A stretch of 64,000 nucleotides of DNA from Pyrenopolyporus hunteri (taxonomy: Eukaryota; Ascomycota; Sordariomycetes; Xylariales; Hypoxylaceae): the NCBI GenBank assembly GCA_902806595.1, contig CADCXC010000003.1:3286001-3350000 (forward strand), in the 5' to 3' direction. The notes below the pieces were generated by a model. It had not been told where the DNA came from. It did no database searches and saw only the letters and a list, made by a program, of their open reading frames with translations. The first letter of the stretch is position 1, and each line of letters begins with the position of its first letter. Made by a program: the position numbers and the translations under genes. Shown here in pieces: positions 47,869 to 58,976 of this stretch.

Positions 47869-49025
47869 CCATCCCGCAGGATTGGCCCCGTCGCACGCGG
47901 CACTTACCGGAACGGTCGTTGCCTGACTCGTTGCAAATAAGACGACGCAACTAATAAAACTATCTCCACCGGCAGGGCAAATGCTCATTTTACCCTCAAT
48001 TGACAGCAAAGTAACAGCTGCTTTCTATGGGTCTGGTTAGCATGCTATAAAAATAGGGGAAGGATAGGCCAACGCCACGATTTACGCGCACGCCTATATG
48101 GATGCGCAGTGGATACGGCCCAAAGACATGAAAGATGGAAGATGAAAGATGAAGGGCTTGTTTTTACGACGAGAGAAAAGGGAAATGAGGACGATGATGT
48201 CACCGACGCGGGTTTAAGGGGGCCAGTTCGAATACCGCTTTCCCGTCGTTACTATTATTGTTCTTGTCTGTACTGTGTGTTCTATGCAAGAAAGGGAGGG
48301 CGAGCCCGTCCAGGACCGGTCTCACAATGTCAGACTTCTTCCTTCTCTTAACCCTGGGCACGGACAGCTCCGCTATTACTTGATCTCTTCTCACACGTCC
48401 GGCATTGCATCATGTTCAACCACGAGAGAATTAGCGATAGTGAAACAAACGAGAGGTGAAAAAGGAAAAGTAAGTAAACGCCATGTCCCTTCCCCTCGGG
48501 CCAGGCTCACCTGCGTCGGTAAGATAGGTGAGAACCCTATCCCCACCCCCGCCATGGCGTATTAGGTGCTAGATTCCCGCGATGGATAGGGCTGATGGTG
48601 CTGACGTTATTACTATTAGTTACGTCAGCGCTTAGCAGAAAAGGGAAGGGAAGGGAAGGGAAGGTGTGCATACAGCCTGTGCTGAGAGCCGATGCTCAAG
48701 ATCGAAAGTAATACATCCCACGCATGAGTGGTTCGTCCTACTACTCGTTATATGAAGCAGAAAGAACGGAACCTGATAATCCAATCAAGCTAGCTCAACC
48801 GATAGATGGCCGTTCTCGTCGGATGCAGGCGGCTCGCATCGCGTCCATATACCTGGTTTATTTAGATAGTATATAAGTTATTGCGTCCTTAATACAACCC
48901 CGTTTCCACAACAACTACTCGTGATTATCTTCGGAACCAAATCATCGTACATGAAGGCAAATAACCCTATCAGAATCCCGTCTCCGATCCAGCCTCTTCG
49001 GAGTTTTTCTACCGTCTAGCTAGAG

Positions 49026-51969
49026 TCACTGCGCGAGCCCTGAGCCTGCCGCCTGGATGACTAGTACGCTAGCCTTCATTTCATTCATGGCCATAGCTTG
49101 ACCAAAAACCCCTATCGTCTTCTGTAAGTCATATTCCGTGCTACTCTGGTCCGTTGTACGGACTGCGGCTGGAAGTTTAGGGTGCCTCCGCCCTACAACA
49201 ACGATATCCCCGGCGTTGCGGGGTTTCTTTCCTACGGTTTCCTTCGCTAGCCCAACAGCCTGGCTAACCGCGGAGCCGACTGTGACCGAAATCTCAGTAA
49301 ACGACACGCGATTAGCAAGTTCAGGCGCAAGGCGAGAGCGTAAGGTAGCTAATATAGACGTGTCTTGAGCTGTTATCTCGGTATTGATAGCATTCTTCGG
49401 GTTCGTTGGCGAGATGAGATCCAGGTTACCCTCCGAGACGGGTATAACGTCATCGCCACCTTCGATACAAGCCAGGTGGGCAATCGTGACCGTAATCAAT
49501 GGGTTTTGAGCCAGGTGAAGCACGAAACGCAGCGCTACCCGGTCATCAACGCCTCCGAGATAAGGGAAGAAGACATTATGCGACTTGTCGGCGGCGGGAA
49601 GAACGGCGGCCTCTCTCTGGCTGCGCATTGAAACGGCACTAATAGTTCGGCGAAATGCCGGGCGCTCCTTATCGACGGACGTAGCAGCTATAAAGATCCC
49701 AGTACTGCAGACTGCATTTGCTAGCGTGGTCTGGATGAAGTCTAGGTGGGACTTCTCGGAAAATTTATCTTCGGAAGAAATCTTGAATGGAATCGACTGG
49801 TCTTCTTTGTTGCTTCCGGTCTCGCTCCAGGGAATTAGCACGAAGTCCGACGTCTGGTCCGAGGCTTGCGCGACGATGGTCTGAGCGTAAGAATCCTCGG
49901 GCGCGACAACTATGCTACCCGATACCGCTACATCATGTAACCGGGAAAACGTTCGAAATGCGTTCATAACAGGATCGCGCCGAGAGTACTCATCACTTTC
50001 AGAAACTTTCATGACGGATGACGTCCGCTCAGTGAGCTCAAGCAGACGCAGAGCATGTACTTCAAGCGGTCGTTTATGAGTAACCGGGGCGTTAACAGCA
50101 TGCTCGCCAGCGCCGAGTTCTCCCGACACATCCTCGGACTCACGCTCAACATTGTTATCGCCTAGGAGCGATATCAACGTGAAGAGGCTCGGAAGACTAT
50201 CTAGGCGAAGATATATTAGGAGGCGACGGATCTTAAACTCCTGTAGTTGTGCAATTGATTCGGTTTTAGTTGAGTCTTTGGGATCCGACGGGTTTCCATC
50301 CCAGTCGATTTCACCCCGTTTCCACTGCTCCAGTTTCTTCTGGTACCATGGTGGATAGAGCCACTTCGTTAGAGGGGTCGTGGATACGGTCGTGATTAAG
50401 GCCATGACAACGAAGATAGTGAATGTCTTTTTTGAGAGAATCCTTGCTTGGAGACCAATGTTCTGGATACTCATTAGCATTCTCGTGGGCAGCTCATATC
50501 AACGGGGTGCGGCTTACCAGAACGATAAGTTCCACTAAGCCCTTGCAACTCATTAGGACGCCAATCGAGAAACTCTCTCTCCAAACGAGTTTCATCGCTT
50601 TAGCCGCGAGCGTACCACCAATGATCTTCCCGGAGAAAGCAACTGCAATTACACCAATAACGTAACCCCAGGTAATACCGTCGTTTAAGAGACCAAGATT
50701 CGTACTTAGCCCGGAGAGGGCAAAATAAAGAGGCAAGAGGAGAACCGTCACCAGATCCTCAATCTTCTCGGTTACGTGGATGGCGAAACCACCGTCATGG
50801 GGGCAAATCAGGCCGACTAGAAAAGCGCCGAAGATCGCATGGACGCCAATGATACCTAAGAAGACATTAGGTATGTCACGCGAGAATAAGAGGGTTGAGA
50901 GAGGTACTAACTTGTGAACCAGGCCGAGGTGAGTACTAGTAGGATAGTGACGGCAATCATCCCCTGGGTCGGGCCGTTCTGGATGCTACCCGTCTTCCTT
51001 AAGGCCCAGTGGAATAGCGGCCTCACGGCAAAGACTAGGAACAGGACCCAGCCTACGGCAACGAGGAGTACCCAGAGCGCGGTTAAGCCAGAATTGTTGT
51101 TAACCAGCGCAACACAAAGGGCAAGCAAAATCCAGCCCACAACGTCGTTACCAACACCAGCTGCGAGAACTGTGACACCTACGGGAGTACCTAACATGTT
51201 GAGCTCGGACAGGATACGGCATAGGACGGGAAAGGCGGTAATAGCCAAGGCGGTGCCGATGAAGAGGGCATAGACGCCAAAGTTGATAGGTACGGTGTCT
51301 GGGTCATCATGGAACTGGTTATACAGACCCCAAGCGATGGCACAGCCCAGACCGAAGGGCAAAAGCATGCCAGCCAGGCCAACACTTAAAGCAACACGCC
51401 AGTTGGAGGTGAACAGGCGGATATCGACCTCGAGGCCGATGAGGAAGAGGAACAAGACCAGGCCGAGATTGGCGGCATTATTCAGAACGGGCATAGACGC
51501 AGTAGGGAAGATGGCCTCCTGGAAGCCCGGGATGCGAGCTAGAACGGAGGGGCCAAGGAGGATGCCGCCAATGACCTCGGCTATGACGCGTGGCTGACCG
51601 AAGAGGGACAGCGGGTAATGAAGGACACGGCATAAAATGATGATGATACCGGCCTATGCACAAAAGTGAGCGAGCAAGTCATTTCAAGCCGATTATCATG
51701 GTTGGGAAGGCATCGCGGCCCCATTCCTACGTTACAGGGCGGGCAAGATATGGCGGAGGAGCGAAGAAGAAGGGAGACGGTTGGTATACCTGAATGATAA
51801 AGAGCTGTATAGGGTTGGAGGTGAGGTAGGTATTTGGCAGCACTCCTTCTAGGATACCTCCCTGGGGAGGAGGACCGGAAGTGGTCGCAGCAGCAGCCGG
51901 GGCGGTCCCCGTGATTGTGACGGTTGACAACAAGGTCGTCGTCGCCAAGATGGCGGGTGTGGTGGCCAT
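49026..51969 (-). CDS. kha1: CPA2-family K+/H+ antiporter, Kha1-like
   Basis: Four exons on the minus strand, 51969-51790, 51653-50912, 50855-50518 and 50462-49026, encode 898 residues, close to yeast Kha1 (873). The introns are 136, 56 and 55 bp; the donors are GTATAC, GTTAGT and GTAAGC. Residues about 52-455 form the Na+/H+ exchanger domain with around twelve hydrophobic helices. Recognisable stretches are IGGILLGPSVL, LFLIGLEVD, ALAITAFPVLCRIL, GVGNDVVGWILLA (holding the ND proton-coupling pair), FGAFLVGLICP and LPLYFALSG. The C-terminal half is soluble and has a nucleotide-binding-like Universal-stress-type flavour (VVVGRRH, SVLVIQAA), inferred only. Yeast Kha1 works in the Golgi in K+ and pH balance. 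An upstream in-frame start at 52077 exists but is not ATG-like, so 51969 was chosen. A 12-bp tandem repeat lies upstream. Confidence 0.92.
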
Positions 51970-52172
51970 GACCTCGGTTGCTCGCAGTCGTCGGCCGTCG
52001 ACAAGCTGCCAAAGCAGCAAGCGGCAAGAAGCGGCAAGACGATCAAGTAGCCTTACCAAGAGAGACGAGAGGCACAAGCAGAAACAAAGAAGCTATAACG
52101 GCTTGTCGGCATGTAGGTGCGATGGGATTGTTCCGTACACTCATCATCAGATGCCTGGTACCCAGGTATGTT

Positions 52173-52240
52173 AGGTGGCAGCTAAGGTGGTAGCTAAGGT
52201 GGCAGCTAAGGTGGTAGCTGAGGTGGTAGCTGAGGTGGTA
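52173..52240. repeat. 12-bp tandem repeat upstream of the antiporter gene
   Basis: AGGTGGYAGCTR repeats nearly six times in register with only transitions between copies. It sits about 200-270 bp upstream of the antiporter start codon, so it may lie in that gene's promoter or 5' leader. Confidence 0.85.
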
Positions 52241-54026
52241 AATAAAGAGATTAATGATGGAGTTACGCTATGAGACGATGATCAAAACAAAAGACGACAA
52301 GTTGGGGAAAGAGTGGGGAGAGCCATAGAGGTACCTACAAACACGCATACGCCTGCCTCGCGAGGCCAAGCTGACATGGGCAGGGGGGAATGCATTTGGG
52401 ATTACAATACCTACCGTACCTAACATACATACATACATGTATGTAGGTATGAATACATTATGTGTCTGCCAAAGGCAAGGAAGGTTCAGTGGATTTCCAC
52501 AAGGTTGTACGTCTCCTTTAGACATACTTGTGCAATACGTACATGGATGGCATGGATGTGTAGGTTAGGAGGTACATGTAGGTAGTCATTGAATGCTGAA
52601 GCAACCCCAAGAAGCTTCCAGCGACGAATAGAGATCCACCTCAGGTTAGGTGTCTACCTGGGTAGGTAATTACCATGTAGGGCGGTGGGGATGCGGGGAT
52701 CTGTTTTAGGTGTATTTAGGTGCATCCAGACCCGGGCTCAATTGTCCACGGGCAGGTATCTACCTTCTTTGGCTTCCCTATCTCTTCGACCAACAACTTA
52801 CTGTAACATACCGGTATACCTCATTTGATTTACATACCTAGATTAGCATATACTACCTCGCCTGCATAGAAAACCGCTTCTACGAGAGGGTATGTACCTC
52901 CTCAAGCACACGCAGTTATAGACGAACACATCGGACTGAACGTATCCGAGCCACCATTTCAGGGCGAACATGTGAATGCGGCCCGTTACTGAATGATGTA
53001 TGAGTGGGAATGAGGACCCAGCCAGCGGCTTGGCTATTAACTAGTAGTGTATAGGTATATGTATGGCGAATGACTAAGTACCACGCAGAGCGCTAAAAGC
53101 CGGACCAAGAGATCATGGGAGCATGCAATCATGAGGTCATGACGATGATGTCGCCAAGGCGAAGTGCTACGAGTAGAAGATAGGGAATTAGAGTATAAGA
53201 TTACAATATCTTATGACTTACATGTATCTTAGGTATATATGTAGGTAGGTACCTAGGTATCTACATGTAAGGTAGACATATATAAGAGTACCAATATACC
53301 TAGGTAGGTTACGGCTAGGTTCATAGTTAAAGTCAATCGAAATAGGATTCGCCAATCGCCTAATCTGATACTTGATACGTACCTAGGTACCCGGGCACCT
53401 ATATAGGTAGGTACCTACCTACCTAAGTAGGCGGGTTAGGTGTGTACATATTATTCATGTAATCAAACTAACCATTCTATGAGGACGGGGATGACCTGGC
53501 TATCGGGGCGAAGGACTTCTCTTCTTCTTTCACTTCCCCTTGTTTTCTCTTCAGCATGGTATATAGGTACCTAGGTAGGTGTCTACGAGTTACGGGATGT
53601 CTATTAAGACGCCAGCTGGGTTAACCTCGTGTCGAATGCATTCTACGGCGTTATAAGCATCCCGTAGAAGTATTTACAAGTTTCAGCGCCAATACCGGAA
53701 GAACAAAAAGAGCAAGAACAACAGCAAGAACAACAATAAGCAGCAATTAATCAATTAACCAGCCAACTATTATTAAGAAGGGAGGGATCCGCGACCCGAG
53801 ATAATGGCCTACCAATCAGGAAATCGCATCTTACGTCGGAAATCTATGTAGACCATGCATCGTAGACTAGTGCGACAGGGAACATTAGGTAGGTACACCT
53901 ATACCCAACGTCATATAATACGTATGTATTGTACCTACCTACATACCACCTAGGTAGGTACCTACCTACCACTTTCAACTCTCATCCATATTTCAGTTTC
54001 CAAAAGAGGAAAGTAGCTAGTTACCC

Positions 54027-54185
54027 TTTTTTTTTTTTTTTTTTTTTTTTCCCTCTTTGTTCTTTTTGTTTTATTAAAAAGGGGGGGGGGGGGGGGAAAA
54101 TAAAATTCAAAAAAAATAAAATAAAATAAAAAATTTAAAAAATTTAAAAAATTTAAAAAAAATAATAATAAAATAATAAAATTTA
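54027..54185. repeat. Composite homopolymer block: T-run, G-run and A/T-rich repeats
   Basis: In order: a T run of about 24, a pyrimidine bridge, a G run of 17, then AAAATAAA and three AAATTTAAAA units followed by AATAATAAT. The homopolymers may be inexact because such runs are prone to sequencing error. Open frames across it are compositional. Confidence 0.8.
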
Positions 54186-55911
54186 CGTTCAATTAAACGA
54201 CGACGTTATGAAATAGGAGAAATAGGATAGTTACTTCTTACCTTAGGTACCTACCTACTTAAGTCACTAGGCGAAGAAGCAACAGGTTCCGGTAAGTCAA
54301 CGTACGTGCAACGAGAGAGAACCGTGGTGGTATTTCCTTTTTTAACCCGTCGACTTCTCCGGGCTGGCTTAAAAGGAACCGGCTTTAGATATCTGTAAGA
54401 GAAGAGCTATTACCTGGGTAGAGTTGAAAAAGATCAAAGGCGGAAACAAGAGGGAATATTGAAGTGGCACTTCTACTTATTCGAATATAGCCCTTTGTAG
54501 ATCCACCACATTGCTCATGGTTGGCTATTATACGGCTACCAGAAGCAGAAGCATCAAACAACGATCACAAGCTTCATCCATACATGCCAAAGCACTAAGG
54601 GGTTGATTGATGTTGTCGAATCATGGCATAGCTAATGGATAGGAGCACGTAGCTCTAGGCCACCTATTCGTTAATATGAAAATAGTATTAAGACGTATGA
54701 GAATATACCCTATCGACCGGGAGCATTCTCACCTCCTTACTCCACGTAAGCAGGTATGCAATGAAAGGGCCCGTAAACTTGTGTCTTCGTGCCTTAGACC
54801 TAGCCCATTCGTACTTAGAGTTGCGTTGGAAGCAATACGGTTTAACTATTCAACGTGCCCAATCAATGCCCGTCACATAGCATAGTTCAGGGGGGCCCCA
54901 AATACGCTCGAGCATACTAAGCTTAAGCATCTCGGACGAAATTACAAACTCGGCTTCTAGCAAATGTAAGTGCTACTGATACACTCTAGTAAATTGAAAT
55001 ACACGGGCGTGTTGACCTACCTTATACCTACGAGTCATCTTAGCACCTATACACGTTTGCGTGAACACCCGGCCTGTGTCGTCTCATCGCTGCTACCTAA
55101 GTAGGTTGCTTTTTCCGTATACAATAATACGCTTCCATGTAGTAGCGGGTGTCGAAACACAGGGGAACATCGCGCCTATAACTAACGTTTCCAAAGGGGG
55201 CAGCACAGGCCGTGTGTCCCCCTCCCAGGACGGTTCTAAACCTTGAGGTCTGCGGACTTGTGAGCTTGATGCCCATGGCCGCTCTGCCTAAATATCTCAT
55301 GTAAGACTATTCTCAGACTCGCGATGTATATCGTCAAACGAGGCGAGGGAAGTCTGTGACATGAACTTACAGATAGGTGTGATCGAGGGAGACAGCCAAG
55401 GGGTTCATAGTTGCTTAGATGGTCTAAGGGCCGAGGGGTAAGGGTTAGTGCCCACAACTACAGGGCGCTCTTAATTACGACGTTACGAGAGAGCAGTGAG
55501 GGTTAATAGTTAGCCTCGAGACTTCTGGAAGTTAGAATCGCTGCTGCTATGACCGCGAGGGAGAATATATTAGGGACGTCATCTCCCAACCTGTTCACGT
55601 TTTATAAAAAAGCTCAATCCCCTCTTACCCTCCTTTTCACCGGTCCCAGATAAGGCCAGACTTAGCAACCCAATTTTTTATACTTCTCATCCTTCTCACC
55701 CTTCGCCATTAGCTATTCGACGGGTCAAGGGAGTATACGCGGCCCGGCTGGTATCGCTTCGTGTATATATTACTTAAATATATCCCCGCTGTCTTTTCTC
55801 AACTCGTGTAGCTAGTCGGATACGTTGGGTACACATACACATACTCTACCGACATTTTCTACTCTGCTCCTCGGCTAGTAAAATCAACGGGAACCCTACC
55901 CTAACTTCACG

Positions 55912-57201
55912 ATGCTGCATCTTCCTCTCGCCCTTTTGGCCGCTGGCCTATCCACCACGGCTCTGGGTGCTATATCGCCCCTGCCTCAAGCCGTGGCCAA
56001 CTCGTACGGGACGGACCCCGATCCTGCCCAGGGCCTTGAATGCTTGGCCGGCACGAAAATTTGTAGGGAGAACTATGTCCACAAATGTGACGATGAAGGC
56101 AATTGGGCGGCTCATGAATTCTGTGCCCATCCGTCATGGTGCAACGCGGGTACCGACGGTACCGCCGTAAGTATCGCAAAGATTCCTTCCTCACCCTCTC
56201 ACTCTCTCCCCTCTCCCCTCCCTTGGGATTATTACTCCCACTTCGGGTCACTTAACGGGTTATTCCTCCGGATCCGTATCTGGCCTCCTTTTCACATCCC
56301 ACTTTCGAAAATCAATCGCTGACTCTTGTTGCTAAAGTGGTGCGTGTCGCAACATAAGTTGAAGCGCGAAGACGCAGCCGTTCCGCCGGCTCCCACGCCA
56401 TCTACCACTCGCACGGACTACTCCCCGCTTGTGAGGAAAGCTTGCCAGGAGAGCCAGCTACGTTGCAACGGCCGGTGGGAAGAGATCTGCGACGGGTTTG
56501 GCGTATGGCAGCGGTGGAAGCAGTGTTCCGAGTGCGTCGATTCCGGGAACAACGCCGTCGACTGCGTTCCTTTTACCACGATTGCGCCCCCCGCGCCCAC
56601 GCCAACCGGTTGCAAGGAGAATCAACTGCGCTGCAACGGTATCTGGGAGGAGATATGCGATACCGTCGGTGTCTGGAATAAGCTGGTACAGTGCACGACC
56701 TGTAGTGACAATGACGGCGCTGTTGACTGCGTGCCTGCGTCGCTGCCAGCTGATCCGACCCGTGCGGCCGTGTGCGTGCAGGGCGCCCTTCGCTGCGACG
56801 GCAAGTTCCTGGCTCTTTGTAACGCGGACCTCTCGTGGGAGCGTGTTATGCAGTGCGGCGATTGCGTTACGGACAGGGACGGAAACCCCTTTTGTATACC
56901 CGCTGACGTCGGGACGCCGACGAGCCCTTCCGCCGCCCCGGCTACCTTGGCGAACAACCGAGTCCTGACGGCCATGCCAACTTTAACCGCTAGCCCGGCC
57001 ACCGCGAGCGTAGCCGAAGACGACCAGTGCGTCCCGGGCGAGGTGCGTTGCAATGGGGACCGTATTGAGGCCTGCACCCCGGCCCGCGAGTGGAAGGACT
57101 TCGGGCCCTGCCCCAACTGCAAACTGCTATACAATAAACGCATTACGTGCGACCCTGACAACAGCCCGAAGGAGATTGGTCTTGAGGCTCCGGCGTGGTA
57201 G
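55912..57201 (+). CDS. Secreted protein with five six-cysteine modules, function unknown
   Basis: Two exons, 55912-56166 and 56338-57201, encode 372 residues; GTAAGT donor, GCTAAAG acceptor. Residues 1-19 form a clear signal peptide (LHLPLALLAAGLSTTALG). The mature part holds five modules at Cys44-87, 121-161, 177-216, 231-271 and 316-356. Modules 2-5 share spacing C-x6-C-x7-C-x11-C-x2-C-x8/9-C with RCNG after the first cysteine pair and a Trp before the fourth cysteine. The first module differs, with x5 in the fourth gap. Pro/Thr/Ala linkers (for example TIAPPAPTPTG) separate them. No catalytic motif or membrane anchor is visible. Small cysteine-rich secreted proteins in fungi include effectors, carbohydrate-binding and wall proteins; I cannot choose among these. 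The intron interrupts module 1. Neighbours give no functional clue. Confidence 0.88.
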
Positions 57202-57831
57202 CGCTGGGGCAGCGCTGGGGCTAGTCGGTACAAAGAGGGGAAGGTGGGTGGCCGGGGGGATTTGTTGAACGACTGGCCTGTACATCGGTTGGGTGAGATG
57301 AGAATTTAGATTGTGATTTAGACGGTGATTCTTTGATTGTGGGTGATTGGTGAAAGGTGGTAAGGCAGGTAGCAAAGAGGCAGAACTCGTATGGTATTGT
57401 TAATGCGTGTCGATACATCGTCAACCCCTAACTTAGGATTGACACAGTTGGGTCTGAATGTCTTGGGCCTACTTTATGCAAGGTAATACCGGAAGCCGGT
57501 TTTTAGAAGGCAGATAGCTTGCAGCTTGGGGGGTATACACCATGTTCCTAACGTATTTACAGGCGTGAATGTATTAGGGTGCCTGGCTCCCTCTTTGCTT
57601 CACGGAGGCCGGAGACAACGTCAACTCCTTTACAGCCAACGGTTCCGGCTAGCCCCCTAGGTTCGTGCGATTATAATAGCATATTCCGCCTTAGCCCTAT
57701 ACAAACTCCTATATACCCAAGTAATAATAGACCTCTTATGTCCTTGCTCTTCAGATGGCTATAGCAGCCCCGGACGGCGGGGGTAGGGGGTTTTTTATTT
57801 TTTATTTTTATTTTAAATTTTTTTTTTCTGT
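57202..57831. other. Convergent intergenic region, no gene seen
   Basis: The 3' ends of the cysteine-rich gene (+) and the dioxygenase gene (-) face each other. A T/A-rich run at 57791-57829 adjoins the dioxygenase stop codon and may serve in 3' end formation. No coding frame is supported. Confidence 0.5.
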
Positions 57832-58976
57832 TCAGAACGGCTTGCCCTCGTAATCCTTAGGCGCCAAGATCACGTTGTAGTTTAGCTCAAGCTTCGCTTT
57901 GTCATCACCTTCTAGCGGCTTGAAGTCGACAACTAGGTCATCCTTCACGGCGAAGACGGTGTCGGACGACAGCCAAGGATCGTCCTTGGGATACAGTTGC
58001 GTGGTGCAGCCCTTATAGTCTGGGTGTGTGACCTATGATGGGCATTAGCAACGGAAAGATGACACAGCCTTACGGTGGCCAAGCTTAGGGGGGGTTAGAG
58101 AGGGGGTCGGAAATATTATACCATAATGTGAATATGCGCCGGACGCATCGGGTGCCTGTCCATCATCTGCAGTAGTTGGTACGAGGGGCCGTCGGTAGGT
58201 AGTGAATAAGCCGTCGGGTAGTAGCAGTAGAACCAATACTTGCCGTTCTCGTCGGCGCGAAATTTGCCCCGGAGGTTGTTGGGCGTTTGGTTCTGAGGGT
58301 CCTGGAAGTCATATTTTCCATTGGCCGAGGCTTGCCAAATATCGAAGACAGCGCCCGGGATCGGCTTGCCCGTGACCAGATCGCTGATAATGCCATGCAT
58401 CAGAACCACTTGGCCATTCGGCGCCGGGTCCTGGATGATGGTCCCACCATTCTCTCGGAATGGGGCGTTAGGCGACCAGAAAGGGCCGAGAATGGCAGAC
58501 GATGTCGGGTCGACATCCGTTTCGGAGATGATCTTGTGCGCGATTTCATCAACCAGCCTAAATGATTAAGTACACGTTAGCCCAATGCCCAAAGACCACC
58601 CCGGATTGTGAATCTACAATTATTGTATTATATATTTTCAAGAATGAAAAATAGAAGATTTCGGCGGCGGCACGTACGTTTCAAGCCCCAGGATGTCGGA
58701 TAGTCGGTGAGCTTCATTTCTCGTTTGTCCCGACTCTGAGTAGACGCGGCCAACGGCATTGATGTAACGAACCCCGGCCATCCACTCATCAATTGTAAGC
58801 TCGACTTCTCGGGCGAAATCATGAATGTGTCGTATCAGGGCTGAGAGGACAACTCGGTTCCTCTCGGTAGTCTTAGGGCCCATAGTGTCAATGACATGCT
58901 GTGTGAAGGTGGGATCGAATCTGGAGGGTTTGGGTGCCTGTGCCGCGTTGGACACGCCAGTAGCGCCGGGTGCCAT
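57832..58976 (-). CDS. Intradiol ring-cleavage dioxygenase (catechol or hydroxyquinol 1,2-dioxygenase type)
   Basis: Three exons on the minus strand, 58976-58678, 58557-58122 and 58032-57832, encode 311 residues, the usual length for catechol and hydroxyquinol 1,2-dioxygenases. The N-terminal helical dimerisation region (about 20-105, LTIDEWMAGVRYINAVGR) is followed by the catalytic domain starting TSSAILGPFWSP. The four non-haem Fe(III) ligands are likely Tyr182 (ANGKYDF), Tyr217 (PTAYSLP), His241 and His243 (RPAHIHIM). Their spacings of 35, 24 and 2 fit the family. The enzyme opens an aromatic ortho-diol between the hydroxyls with O2, giving a muconate. Catechol versus hydroxyquinol cannot be decided from sequence here. 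It is transcribed away from a carboxymuconate-cyclase-type gene, which could use its product. No signal peptide is visible, so it is probably cytosolic. Confidence 0.93.

Larger units (their letters stand above)
42241..49025. other. Gene-poor region with long pyrimidine tracts
   Basis: No gene is supported. The + strand carries strong CT tracts at about 42285-42345, 42540-42620, 42705-42770, 45410-45515 and 46885-46960, of the kind seen near fungal transcription starts, yet no recognisable coding sequence follows. Other content is GTATGCCC repeats (43303-43330), CTACTCAGGTATC repeats (about 46105-46146), a TTTCC/TTCCC repeat (47807-47868) and GGGAA repeats (about 48642-48664). Several overlapping open frames at 42061-42986 arise from the biased composition. 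Confidence 0.45.
51970..55911. other. Repeat-rich intergenic region, no supported gene
   Basis: About 4 kb between the antiporter and the secreted cysteine-rich gene. TAGGTACCTA-type motifs are dense at 52405-52450, 52560-52580, 53220-53420, 53560-53582, 53885-53970 and 54243-54260. A homopolymer block follows at 54027-54185. The last 350 bp, with TATATATTA at about 55765 and a CT-rich stretch, probably hold the promoter of the gene at 55912. Open frames such as 54676-54885 are unrecognisable. Confidence 0.45.
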
